Positions 36,905 through 50,450 of a stretch of 64,000 nucleotides of DNA are shown piece by piece. The stretch is from Opisthorchis felineus. Its lineage: Eukaryota > Platyhelminthes > Trematoda > Opisthorchiida > Opisthorchiidae. The stretch's first letter is position 1, and every line of letters begins with the position of its first letter. The notes under the pieces were generated by a model that was not told the DNA's origin, made no database searches, and saw only the letters and a program-made list of their open reading frames with translations. Location: positions 120,894-184,893 of the forward strand of contig SJOL01009659.1 in the NCBI GenBank assembly GCA_004794785.1. The letters are read 5' to 3'. Made by a program: the position numbers and the translations under genes.

Positions 36905-39240
36905 GGGTCGATGCAGCACGACAGCATCTTAAACTGTAGAAATCATGGTTGTATGCGGGCTGGGATACTGCCAAGATGTCTAAACCTAGACAGGAGGAAA
37001 ATTAGGGTTCTCAACCAAGGCCTTTGGCTCAAAAGCCTGACCGCAAGATGGGACCTGGTGAGAAATGGAAAAGGACTAAGTTTTTTAAAAGAACAATTCG
37101 TCACACATGCTCCATACCCAAACCTAGAGAACCAAATGACCATGTTGGTTAGAACTGTAACCGCTGGCCAAATTGGTATGAGAAACTACGTGTGTCGCAT
37201 GAACAACTTCGTGTATAGCTCAATTGGTTACGGAGGCGCACAAACTCAGACCACGGTAGGGTCCTTTCGTTGATAAACAGACATGAAACACCACTGATCA
37301 CATATAGCTATTAACTACCGATAGCGAGGATCTATTCTTGTCCCAAAAGTTAGACAGGCCCGCCAGAATTGCTTATGTGATGCATTTAAAGCCACATACT
37401 TCGGAGACGTCCGTGGTCACTGAGATGAATTAGGCACAAGGTGAGGAACGCGGCATGCGAAGTTTTCCAGGATATGCCAGACAGGTACTGCAGCTAAGAG
37501 GAGCCACTGTCACTTAACCGTGCGAGGAGCTGTATCCCTTTAGGGCACGATTCAGCTGGGTCCTTTGGACGTGTGCGGATAGAAAAGCCGAGTAGAATTA
37601 GGAGGCTTTAGAAATGGAAGACAGTGCATCCGGGATTTTACGGAAACTATTTCACCTCATATACGAAATGGAATCCGAAAATCCGGTTCGTAGTACGGTC
37701 ACCAAAGATAATATCGGAAATTTAACACAGAGCAAGACCCAGCTTCTCGACCATCGAGCTGAAAATTTTTAAGCAACCGTTCATTTGGAAATCTGTCTGC
37801 GTACCAATATCATTCGTTCGACCTGCTCAATCCGAATCACTGACTGGATTGCAGACGTCCCTCAGGTTGAGAAATGCTGACATGCCTTCCTGTCTCGAAA
37901 AGGTATCGAGTTGTAAAACCAGATAGGCCCCCACCATTGTTATTCAGAGAGGATGGTGATCTCGATTGGGTTGTCTAAAATGGTTTGGAAAAGAGAAAGC
38001 ATCCAGGAAAATAGGGACCAATCAATCATCGTACCTTTATTAAATAAGGCGCCCAAAGCAACTTGCAACAGTGGTAACGCGATCGTTGGCTAACCCCATC
38101 CCGCGAGACGCAAGTCTGTGAGCACTAGGCAGAAGTTGGATCAAGTGGGGTCATGCTGACCAACAACTTCACATTATTTCAGCTTTCCTTGACTTCAGAT
38201 GAGCCTTCGACCTCGTGGATAGATAGGCGCTTCCACACGCAGTTGTCATGCCATTGTATTTCATGTATACCCTGGGCGATCTTTATTCCCATATTTCCTG
38301 TTAGGGTCTGAAAAACCATCCAAAATTTTTCCCAAAAACTAGTAGGGTACGTGAGGGTTGTCTCTCATCCCCACTTTCACTCACTTTTGTCACCGACATC
38401 ATCGTGAAGTGCACCATACAAAGTACCGTGAATCTGAATATCAGAAGTACATCTGGAGAAAGATTGGTTGGCATAGTTGTTATTTGATAAACATTTGTCT
38501 ACATAAAATACTTTAAGTGACATCAGAAGCGGCCTTTGGTTTTGACATGCGCTTTATACCTTCAGGATGTGAAAACCTGCATGAAGATTTCTGCTCCCGT
38601 CGTACCCCTGGAACTACAGAACGAGGTCGAAGAGTTTGCCGAGAGTTGTATTTACCTTGAGCGTTGCATAAGTCATAACTGTACTGTGGCGCATAAAGTC
38701 AACGCATGGTCAATGCATGGTCAAGTCACCAGTAAGTTACCAACTTGGTTCGTCCCTTGTATCTGGAACAAATCTGAGGTTAAAGGGCAATGTGTACAAA
38801 ATGACCGTGAAGGCACTCGTAGTTATGGCTCCGAAAGTTAGCCTCTCCGATCTGAAGGCCGCACAATCTTCAAATTTTTGGGTCACCGATGTCTTCGTAG
38901 AATGGAAGACTTTTTATGGCTGCAGCATGTCAGTAATCAAATCATCTGTAAGCGGACACTATGCAATGAGTCGGAATCGCTTCAGTAGACAAAGCTAGTC
39001 ATTCTAGGGTGATTGGGGAGAGGACTACGTATGTTCGATAGAGAGTCGCGTTTTCCACTCCAAAGTTGTTGGCGAAACGTTCGTGGATAGGTTGTGACGT
39101 GGTAAGGTGAAATGAAAGCGGCCACCGTCAAGTTGAGAGCCTTCCTGGGTGGAGCCCACGTGACTCTACTTGCGCGCGGCTGGAAATCCCAAAGAATAAG
39201 GGACATAACTAGTGGTGAGGTTGTTGTCATTTCCCACTAG
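36905..39240 (+). mobile_element. decayed LINE, RTE-like reverse transcriptase
   Basis: A non-LTR retrotransposon copy broken by many stops and frameshifts. About 36905-37330 is a non-coding 5' region that recurs at 57.45 kb. Reverse transcriptase remnants: block A as LDF..AFDLVD near 38185-38220 and the next block as GCLSSPLSLTFVTD near 38356-38400. The YADD block is not visible, probably lost by deletion. The C-terminal part follows: IYLERCISHNCTV near 38650 (compare the family's YLGSCIS), LGHRCLRRM near 38880, then HVSNQIICKR, and LPGWSPRDS near 39150. Assignment to the RTE-type group is from remembered family motifs; a search is needed for the clade name. It cannot be active. Confidence 0.75.
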
Positions 39241-42200
39241 GAGACCTAGTTACCACTTGCCTGTCTTCGCCTACCGGCTTTTGTTGCGAGAGGTTCGCAA
39301 CGGATGTAGTGTCTTTTTGTTCCTTTCGTCTTACCTAAAAACGGCTCATGTTCATTTTGTTAGAGGGTATTAACAGATTGCGCCAGTCATTCTCCCTAGG
39401 GATGTTCAGCACCCCCTCTCTTTTCGCTCTCCACTAGGGTCGTGTTCCTCCGTGGCATCGGTTAAGCACCGGTTTCCACCACTGGTTTATTGCTGCATGT
39501 GAGGAAAATGATATCGCACTGACGATCAACCCATATGCAGAACAGTTATCAGTACGCACGGCATACACTGATGACGTACAGCTGTGAAGTCACTGGGCAG
39601 CCAAACTGACCAAGCGCGGTCTCCTCGTTGCTTTGTTCATTGAATCCAGTCGCCTCAGGTTCCCATAGCCTATCGACAGCATAGAGGACCTGAGAAATTA
39701 TGATGGAAGCCAGAAAGCTTCAGGTACAGCCAACGAACATCTCGAACTGTCATAACGTAGTCACAGTTCGCACGAACCCAATGTTACCAATCCAAAGAAT
39801 TGTAATTGGCTCAAGCTTGACCAAGTCTGAATACACAGTGGCTAGTAAACTACGGTATGTAGAAAGGGTCGACCGACCTAAACTTTCATCAATTGTGACC
39901 TTGTCCACATCTATAAACTTATGAAGAAACCACCCACTGATGGCTTCCGGTCTTATAATTTGAGATGACTACACACGTCCAAGGTCATATATGGGCACTT
40001 CTCCCTCGACGACCATTTCCGAACCCACCCTTGCCGTCCACGAAATTCCGTTTACTGTCACAAGTTCATTCTTTCACATGAAGTCTGAACTGTAGCTAGA
40101 AGAGTACAGCCAGTCCACGGAATTTATGCCGGTAGGACTCCAGAAACACTACATCCAACAAGACATCTTATGGGAGTGGACATCCCCACACTCGTCCTAC
40201 AAGTACCATCATGGACCGCTTCTGAACTTCAGCCTTAACAAGTGCTCACAAAGCGACATCTTGAAAGCGCCCTCCTGAGGAGCCATCAACACGGGCTTAT
40301 GCACTACCGTTTCACGGGTGGTCTACTAATCTACTCCCCAGTACAAAACGAGTTCGTTCGACTAGACAGTTCAAAAACTTTTGACTGGGTTCGATATGCT
40401 GATTTTCCATTTAAAATACCGGCATCCAACCCACACGTATGGTTGTAACGATCGTCCTGCTACTGCCCCATTAAGGTACCTGGCTGACATGCGGCTTGAA
40501 GAAAATACTTGCACCGAGAAACCAAAGAGTTCGTATGGGGTTCGAGCGACGGACCTTTCGGTAGGTACTGTCACGACTTATCTCGAGCCCCGCATCCAAA
40601 CCTGATGAACGATTTCACCAGCCTACTTAGGATCGTCCGGTACATACGCACCTAGAAGCTCTTTCAGGTACTTCCTGACTGTATGTTTGATTCGCTGCCT
40701 TATCTTCGTTCTATATTTGCCGCTGGAAGGGTTCCAACGGGATTTCTTCGGTTGCCATCTACGGATGACCGGTAGACTATAGCAACAACTTTCGCGTCTA
40801 TTGTTTCCAGTCTGTATGCATTTCCTGTCACTTCACTGTTCCGCCTTTCATTCATTCCAGCGTCACGTTCCTCTGTGGGTTTGTGAAGACTGGATGCAGA
40901 CAACATCGGACAGTCGCATTCTGGACGACGATCTTGCCCAAGTCGACGAGTATTTGTCTCTTGTAGCCTCACCTAGCTCTTACAAACCCTTTCATAGTAC
41001 TGGAACCGGTTGTCGAGTTCCAGTAGCCCTCACACCATATCGTGTGAAACTCATGTGAGGAGCATTCTTAATGGAAGAAACAGGATCTTAGGATCTCAAG
41101 AATATACTATGCCACCATAGATTCTCTGTACAGAGCAAAGAACTCAGCCGAATGTGGAATACTGTCATCATATCTGGGGTCAAGCAACTTCTAATCTTTC
41201 GACACTACATCAATTACACGCCGTTCATCCCGTTGCTACTACCTAAACTGGTAGCCCGCAAGCCTAATCATTCCATCGAAATGTGTCCTCACTAGCTTTA
41301 GTAAATTGCTACTACCTCCAACGGAGCATCAACCATACACGTTCTCAAACTTCCAAGTTTCCAAGCGAGGACGTCTGAGGGCGACTTGAAGTCATCCGTT
41401 CTCCTCCACTTAAGCTTTTGCTAAAAGACCCGGTCCAGCTTGCAACTACTTGTGAGCCAACCATCTACCGTTTAACAGCGAAAAAGACCACGAGGTGCTG
41501 CTCCAACTCACCAACTCTCGTGCTCCCTACTGCCAAGAAGGCCAAACTACTACTACAGAATGCCGAAACCTACTGAGACCCCCAAACCACGCCAAAATCA
41601 CAGTAGGGAAGCCGTCAAGCTATCTGGCCCAGAAAAGCCAGCTTCCGATGTGGCGCTCAAACCATCAATCAATTCACCAACGGCCAACAAATGTGTTCAG
41701 GCATACCACAGAAGCACGGCCAACGATCATGAGCGTTCGGGCAATTCACAGAAGCAGTAACTGACGATGATGGGCTTTCACAGATCGGACAACCTAGATT
41801 CGAGATCAAAAATGCTCTTTAAATACCTCAATGCCCCTTGTGAATTTTACGCTAGCTTGTTCGCAACAAAGCTGTTGTGTTCCTTGTGGGCAAGTCTTTT
41901 TCCGATAAAAACGCAAAAAGGCGGGGACAGTAATTAATTACAATACCTATCTTGGCCCGTAACCCTTGCACTCCCCAATCCACAAGAAAGGCCTTAGGAC
42001 TTTTATACAACAGGATCTGGGAGACAGCCCAAAAAAGGAATATTGATGTAAGCACAGATTTCGGCGGTGCCCCTCAGAACTTTGGACGGACATTTACAAA
42101 CGCAGATCGCTCCAGCCCGCAACAGACCTTATTTTGAATACGTGACAGAAGCATGGTGCTGCCGCCCAAACGCGACCAAAGATTCGGAGAGCACGAAGTG

Positions 42201-43154
42201 CCATCGCGCTCGTCACCACTATTAGTGCCCTGTACCTATTGGTCTGTATGCTATCGCACAGAAGACTGAGTGACCTCGTTCCCAATACCGAAGGACCTCC
42301 AAGCCCTATGGGCATTTCGTGACTCAGGTCCAGGCTTCCATTCCAACAGAATCCCTCAGACTGTGGGCCATGCTTTCACTCCCTCCATATCCGCCCTATA
42401 CAGAACTCCCTATCCAGCTATGCCGTTTCCTCTTCAACGCCACTGGGAGTCAAATGCGGGGTGGATTTCCTATTGCAAGGGTTAAATCACACAGCAGTAC
42501 GACTTTCCACAAGGACAAACTCACAACAGGCGGCCCTCGCCATTTGGAGCACGTAAGAAATGAAATCACTACGCTTATTATTCCCGGCCGACCTCACTCA
42601 ATCGATTCACTCGTCTTGCGGTTGCAGGCCCTAATGCGTGTGAGTACACGATGTGCTTGTGGCTGTCTTTCGATCAGCCGTGATACCATAGGGGAAGTGG
42701 AGTACTATAGATCACCAACGCACACAAGCCAAAAACCACGTCTCCTCAAAGGTGGAAGCAAAGGACATCTACGTAGCCCTACAACGTAGGCCCTGAAAAG
42801 CTGTGAACGCTTAGGGCCACCAACCGATAAAAACAAGTATTAAATGTTGGGAACAAAAGTTAACCAAATGAGAAGCCATCGGTCTGGGTGACTCACGTTG
42901 AGAAGTTAGGTATCACGCAATTTCTATCTATTCACGACAGATCGTTCCCTCCTACTGCTGAATTCACGAACTGGTTAGTTCAGTATACCGAAATCAGATA
43001 TCGATAATATCCAAATATGGAGCACCGGTACCCTAAATCCCACGTCTGTTTAACGATCGCTGTATGACGAGTATGGTACGAACCATCTATTGAGACAAAA
43101 CTAAGGTTAAACCAACTAACAATATATTGTGTCTATCCTAAGGAATCAAACATC
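39241..43154. other. no supported gene; probable retroelement debris
   Basis: A C-rich plus strand with broken frames. AYTDDVQL near 39565, after PLFAL near 39420, could be the catalytic region of a reverse transcriptase, but the surroundings do not confirm it. Repeat family C lies at 41.8 kb. This stretch includes the beta-tubulin 3' flank. Confidence 0.35.
41790..41960 (-). repeat. repeat family C, copy 2
   Basis: On the minus strand: ACTGTCCCCGCC, AAAAAGACTTGCCC, ACAAGGAACACAACAGC, TTTGTTGCGAACAAGC and TTTTTGATCTCGAATCTAGG, in the same order as copy 1. Function unknown. Confidence 0.6.
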
Positions 43155-44563
<1,409 letters not shown>

Positions 44564-44610
44564 TTTGGTACGGAGCAGACGAGGGATTCAAAATTCACCT
44601 CAAGCGCCAC

Positions 44611-44616
44611 TTTATA
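44611..44616 (-). promoter_or_regulatory. TATA-like element upstream of beta-tubulin
   Basis: On the minus strand TATAAA (inside CATATAAAGTGG) lies 48-53 nt upstream of the beta-tubulin ATG. If used, transcription would begin about 25-30 nt downstream and leave a 5' leader of only about 20 nt. This is a motif match with good position; no other core element was identified. Confidence 0.4.
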
Positions 44617-45979
44617 TGTTGTTTGGATTCGGTTGCTATCGCTCAATGGCAATACATAGCATTAGCTCATTGAAACAAAATCTTAGTTCAATGCGCTATA
44701 TTTGGGGTTGGAAAATTAGATTACGGAATCGGGGGGTTGATAATATGGAAATATGGCGAAGAAGTTCTAAAACCATGTGGCGTCTATATTTTCTTCATAC
44801 AAAAATCAGTAAGTTGGTCAATCAGTCAGCATTTGGTAGCGTGAGTGGTCCGAGTTTGAAACATAATTTCGCGGTACTAGCACAAGAACCTGCCCCTTAC
44901 AGCTGGCATTAGTTTTTGAAGAATACATCTGGGTGTGCTTGAGATAACTTCAGCTGATTGTCTCTTGAAGTATAACTAGTACGTTACCATGCTCGAGTAC
45001 GCTATGTTCCGCAGAGTACGGTTGAATCTGTTTCGTTGGGTGTTCTTGCAAATTCACTAACGAATTCTTGCAATCCCACTAACCTTCTGAGTTACCTGGC
45101 GTCATTTGGTTTTTCACATATGTGACGCTCCAGCTGTGCTTGTTTATTGAATGACCACAATGTCCAAGTCTTCTGACCCATTTGGCTGCGCTAGCTGCCT
45201 CAATCTCAACAGGAAATCTGCAGAAAGGGAATTAACTGCTCACTTCCGGGTCAGGAAAGGAGTACAAACGTTTTTTAATCGGGGCAGTCGGGGGCATAAT
45301 CTTCCTGCATTCGAAGTCATTTCAGGGCCCAACCTCCAGGAACATAGCGGCTTGAACCAAAGTCAACAATGAACTTTCCTACATGAACGAGTACCTAGCG
45401 CCTTCCATCCCGGTATGCTGGCGTCCAATCCCTGGAACTGGAGTAAGGAGAGCCACGGCGTCAGTGGTGAAAAGGGGCATGGCAGGGTCAGATGTGATCA
45501 ACTGCAGCGCGTTCTCCAAAACGACCATGATACCAAAAACTGGCGAAACCGGTCTTTGGCGCTGTTGTTACGAAAGTCGAATACGAATCTCTTCTTGCAA
45601 AGTGGTAACAAGGTGAGAAAAACAAGCACACCTTCAGGATTCCGTCAATTTTTTCTTCTCACCTGCTTTATGGAAAAACTTGAAAAAGTCTGCAGATGTT
45701 GTTGGTTTGGTCGCCAGGCTTGACAGTTGGATTGCAAACGATTCATCACCAGTCGATGTGGCATCATCAGTGCGGATTGAGTGGATTGAGAACCCCTTAC
45801 GAAGATCCGAGGGCAGCCCTCTGGAGGCGCGAAAACTGGACAAAGTCTGTTCCACAGGGGAACAGTGGAATAAAAATGTATGGGAACACCTGGACAGGAA
45901 GCATACAAGTGCGCTTCAGAGGAACCCTTCAAGCCTTGAAAGCAAAGCAAGCATAGAATTACCACCCCTGTTATCTCAT
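44617..45979. other. beta-tubulin upstream region and possible LINE ORF1 debris
   Basis: The first few hundred bases must include the rest of the beta-tubulin promoter. Plus-strand frames from 45151 to 45994 may be a decayed first reading frame of the CR1-like copy; they carry no recognisable motif. Confidence 0.4.
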
Positions 45980-48650
45980 CTAATGGCCCAATGAATCTCC
46001 GCGCCTTCGGGGGTAAAGGAAGTAATGTTGAAACGCTGGTCCAAGAACTGTCTCAGACTTTTCAACACATTTTGTGCAATTTAGCAATCAGCTTGCGTTG
46101 AGCAATTGTCCCGAATTATACTTACGGAGACCTGGTTCACAGCATGTATGTCTTATGCTGAGATCTCGTTTGAAGTTTTACGGATTTTACCGGCTGACTT
46201 GAAACACTGGAAGACAGGTGGCGTTGTTTATACGCCCCTGTCCACTTCTGTTTACCTCTCTGACATCACTGCTTCAAACTGTGGTGATGCAGTGTGGATT
46301 CAAACTCCAATGCGTGGGACCGACTCTCTTCATCTCGGCATCACTTATCGTTGTCCCTCACGTCCGCCAGGAAACAATTTGAACAACACTCCCACTTTTG
46401 CCGACAGGTTGCTTTCTGCTCCCAAAAACTTCCGAGATGGAATATCAGCACGTAAGGTCTAGTGGACGTTTTGGATCAACGCCGACAGAAGCCATGAAGC
46501 AGATCATTTGAACTCAACATGTCGACACGCCCCCCAGATAAAGCCCGGGCAAACAACAATACCTGAGGGATCTGGTTGTCACCAGTGAAAGAGGTTTCGT
46601 TGGTCAAATTATCATTATGGCTCTTCTGGAACATAGTGACCAATGTGTGCTGAATTTTGACTTCATTTGTTACTGGACGAAGAACCATAGACTTCACACG
46701 TGCATCCAAAATTTTCTGCCACACAGCTTTCTCAGGAGTGCGTTTTGCCTTTCACCAACCTGAACTGAGACCAACTTCATTGGAGGAGAATGAAAAGACC
46801 ATTCAGGAAGCTGATTTAGAAAGAAACCAGCGCAGAGTCCATCGAACTAAAGGTGACCAAGACGGATTCAGCGCCATCTGGAAATAAAAGATAACAACAA
46901 GAGGCACAGAGGCCCAAATAGCACTAAGTAAGATGAGATACCGCTGTAAATAAAAAATCATTCAGCTGAACTCAAGAAAGCAGGCCACGATACCATACCC
47001 CGCCCGAGGAAATAAAATTGAACTACTTAAGTAACTAAAGCAATGCATAAGATACATGCCAACGGCCTACTTTTTGAGAGACAAAAACTTTCGAGCCACC
47101 CAACAAAGGTAGCCGAGACCTACGGAAAACAGTATTCGGGCTTGAATTCTGACCTAGCAAATTCATCACATTTAAAATTGGCAAGGTGAAACAACAGGAA
47201 GTCCCCAAACATCTCACTATTTACAGAGAGGATGTCTGTGAACACTTGTACAAGGCAGACCCCTTCTGCGTTATAATACCAGAGGAAGTGCATCAAAGCA
47301 TCCTATAGGAAACATCACCCAGCTTATCTGGCATTTCCTCCCGATGGTTCATCAGTTACTTGACCGAGGCAACCTTCCTTTTGCTTGGAACGAAGCGACT
47401 GTTACACCTTTTTACGAATCTATTATCCGCTTATCATCCGGCAGCCATATGTCTATTAGCCTCACCAGCACAGTGATCTAACGAGTCCTGATGCTGACAA
47501 TCCTTGATCTACTCATTTTAACAGCTTGAAATCCTTGATGTAACACGGATTCCTCCAAAACCGTTCTTGCGTAAAAAACACGCTCATGTTCATTAAGAGA
47601 TTAATACAAGCCAAAGACGAGGGTCTTATTTTGATTGCCATATTTTTTAAAGTTTCGAAAGTATTTAGCCGGTTTCGCGCATTCCATTACTCCACAAATT
47701 CAAGACTTATGTGAGAGAATTTTCACGCTGGTTTAAGACTTTGGTTTCAAGTAGAACGTTCCAATTGAGAGTCGGATCAACCTACACTTCTTCTGTACCA
47801 GTCTGCATTGTGGCTACTTCGTCGTAAGACAATTTCGCTTCCTGATCTACGCCAGGGACTTTTCCGATGTGCTCTCAAGTCCATGTCTACCTTTTGCGGA
47901 TGACCTGCGATCTCAGAGTTCCAAAGCCAGCGCAATCCAAGTTGATGTCGACGCTGCGAAGTAGTGGTCAATGAACGGGTGACGAACAGTGTATCCATAT
48001 GTCGTTTGGAGGGAACTCAGCAAACGTCTTTGTCGTGTATGGACAAGTAGATTCTAAGGAACTAGATTTTTTTTAAAGGATTTAAGTATCTAGCTGTTTT
48101 TAGGCATGTCTTTCTCAACTCATCGTGAAAAAGCGGCGTAAAAGACATTCGTTGTTTTTCGGCTGGGTTGTATACTTTCTTTCGTATAACTCGAATGGAC
48201 TTCCAGATATTCTACGGGGCCGCTTCTTGAATACACCGACCGAGTTGTTTACTCGGGACGCAAGGTAAATATGACCTTCATTGAGTTTGTCTAACGAGCA
48301 CCTAGAAAGTTGGTTACCGGCCTCAAATTCGTGGACTATGAAATACGTCTGAAGATCCTTTATCGTTTGCTCCTAGATTATCACCATCTTTCAGGAAACC
48401 TGATGCTTACTTACTCCTCGTTTGAACACGGTTTAGATGGTGAACTTTTTACCGTTGGTCATACGGATACACAGAAGGAACAAGGTAGACAATTTTCAAG
48501 CTTAAGGGCGCACAAGTATATCAGGCAACAATGTTTCTCATTTCGGGTAGCCGGTTTGTGAAACAAACTTTCTCAGAAACTTGTCCGCATTGCACCTAGG
48601 ACCCAGATCAAATCGTTTTTAGATGCTTTTTATGTAAGTCCCTGCACTGG
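45980..48650 (+). mobile_element. decayed LINE, CR1-like
   Basis: A non-LTR retrotransposon copy with many stops and shifts. The endonuclease part lies at about 45990-46460 (LTETWFTACMSYAEISF; NCGDAVWIQTPMRGTDSL; LGITYRCPS). Reverse transcriptase remnants lie at about 47330-47990: LPFAWNEATVTPF near 47375, ISLTSTVI near 47455, and the catalytic box as FADD at 47893-47904 in SSPCLPFADDLRS. The conserved C-terminal part is open at 48310-48561 (VTGLKFVDYEIRLKIL; SLRAHKYIRQQCFSFRVAG). The order matches CR1-type elements. Sequence from 45.15 kb may be decayed ORF1, but I cannot prove it. The element is inactive. Confidence 0.82.
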
Positions 48651-48976
48651 TGAGCTTATTGTCCAAATCTAAAGACGTAGACAACGGTGCCACATCCTTT
48701 TTCAGCCTGTGCCTTTCTGGTGAGCCAAAGCCCCCAAACAACAAGAACAAACCCGACCCGGACAGCTTGGCCAAAAGCCTCGAGCAATCTGTGCATCAAT
48801 CTGTGAATCTGCAAAATTCTGGAAGAGGACCTTTGTAAGCTGCTTTTTCTCCCTGGTCAGTTGTTTTAACTCGCTGACAAGTAAGAGCATTATAACAAGG
48901 TATTCGTAATAAATGCACTTCAAATATCTTCATATCCTCCGATCGAATGACGCCTATTTAGTTGACCGCAAGCAAC

Positions 48977-49021
48977 AGAAAGCGAAAGAAAGAAAGAAAA
49001 CGAAAAAGAGAACGAAATGAA
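48977..49021 (+). repeat. purine-rich (GAAA)n-like tract
   Basis: An imperfect GAAA run about 330 nt after the CR1-like C-terminal part. It could be the remains of a simple-sequence tail, but the link is uncertain. Confidence 0.7.
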
Positions 49022-49559
49022 AACAGTGTTTGAAAAGTCTCACGGTTCACAGAATTATCCGATCACAGGTTTGAGTAACTGTCTACAGATTCTGGTTGAA
49101 TGCTGAACTACTCTCTCTCTCGTTCAAAGCAATGCTGTTCCAGGTGTCACCGTTTGACAGTTTTAATTCGGCACACGGGATGTACACGGTGGAAGGCGGT
49201 GACCTGCAGTCGTCTAGTTGCTTACAACATGAACATCTAAAAACCTCGAAAGGGCAGTGAATATCTTCTGTTAGTTGCTAAAATGGTAATTAGCTCTTCT
49301 CTGTTAGCCCATTGCAGGTGTAGCCCACGGTGTTACTGCCTTAGCAGGTCAACCCCTGCACAGGTGTCGGTTAAAGGAGAAATGAAAAAATGGACCCTCT
49401 TGATCTATTTCCTCAGTACAGTTAGAAAGCATAAGTTGCGAAATGTTATCACTTCAAATTATTTTCATCAACCACAGGCTAAAACACTCAACACTTATTG
49501 GTAAATGACATAATAGTCAAACTGCTCTGATGAAGGGGATAGTCGGTGTTCGGTTCTAG

Positions 49560-50450
49560 GGTAATCGGGCAGCCTAAACCAATAGTTTTTGCAAATAATT
49601 CGGGTTGTTGTGCTCTATATACATTGCTTCTCAGGAAGCCAGCCTCTTCCACTTTCGATTGCGTAACAATATGGTGGGCTCATGAGCACGGTCAACCAGG
49701 TAGTCTGTGTCAAATTTAGGACTGACAACAGATGACCCTTAGTTCGGTCTGGCCGTCAGTAACGCTGACTTCCCGTAACTCAAAGCCTGTGGGAGCTGAT
49801 TCGGAATAAATTCCAAAAACCCCTGAAAAAGATGTCCACGCTTTTTGAGGACAAAGATGTCAACAAAACTGCAAGTGAACTTATAGATGACATGCGAGGC
49901 AGAATGTTTACTCAAACTCTGCCACATGTTTATTAGCACATTTCCCCGGCTTTTCGGGACCGGACGTAATTGAACTGCCTCAAAAGTGTGGTTTATAGCA
50001 GACTGAGGTCTCTGCTTGATGGTATTTGAGATATGATCGCCCCTTAATTGCGCACGTATCGTTATCTCCAACTACGATGTTCTGATTGGATGATGAATTC
50101 GGCCTGTTGTGTAAAGTAACGAACTATTCTGGCTAATCGAGGTTATCTTCAGCAAACATTCTTCATTTGATAGATAGTCCATTCTTTAGGTAAGTCTAAC
50201 CTGGTGAAGCAATGCTTTAACTCATCCCCGCTTGTTTTCCATTGGAGAAAACAACCGAAATGAAGACACTGATCAGTCCTACTTGTACTACATTAGAGAC
50301 CACTTTGTAAACTACTATCTAGAAGTGGGATAATTAGGAAGGCTCCACTGGTCTCATTCTCTCGACATCTAGACAAATTGGGGTGAATATTATTTAAAAT
50401 GTCAAAAATAAACTAGTATGTCGATCAGAGATAAAAGTCAAAATCACGTC
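49560..50450 (-). mobile_element. Penelope-like element, 3' end with GIY-YIG endonuclease
   Basis: On the minus strand, 50450-50100 shows a decayed end of a reverse transcriptase (DQCLHFGCF, LPKEWTIYQMKN). An open frame from 50071 to 49739 shows the linker and endonuclease (HISNTIKQRPQSA; LSKHSASHVIYKFTCS; HLFQGFLEFIPNQLP). YKFTCS is the conserved start of the GIY-YIG domain of Penelope-like elements. The frame then breaks; LRNRKWKRLAS and EAMYIEHNNPN follow to about 49.6 kb. The copy is truncated and inactive. Confidence 0.75.

Noticed and set aside
39390..39600. Third reverse transcriptase (PLFAL followed by AYTDD)
   Set aside because: Spacing and surrounding sequence do not fit, and neighbouring blocks cannot be found.
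42319..42789. Plus-strand frame of 156 codons
   Set aside because: Composition is odd, no motif or splice site, in a region of probable retroelement debris.
43000..43154. Polyadenylation signal for beta-tubulin
   Set aside because: Only AATATA near 43125 is seen, too weak to annotate.
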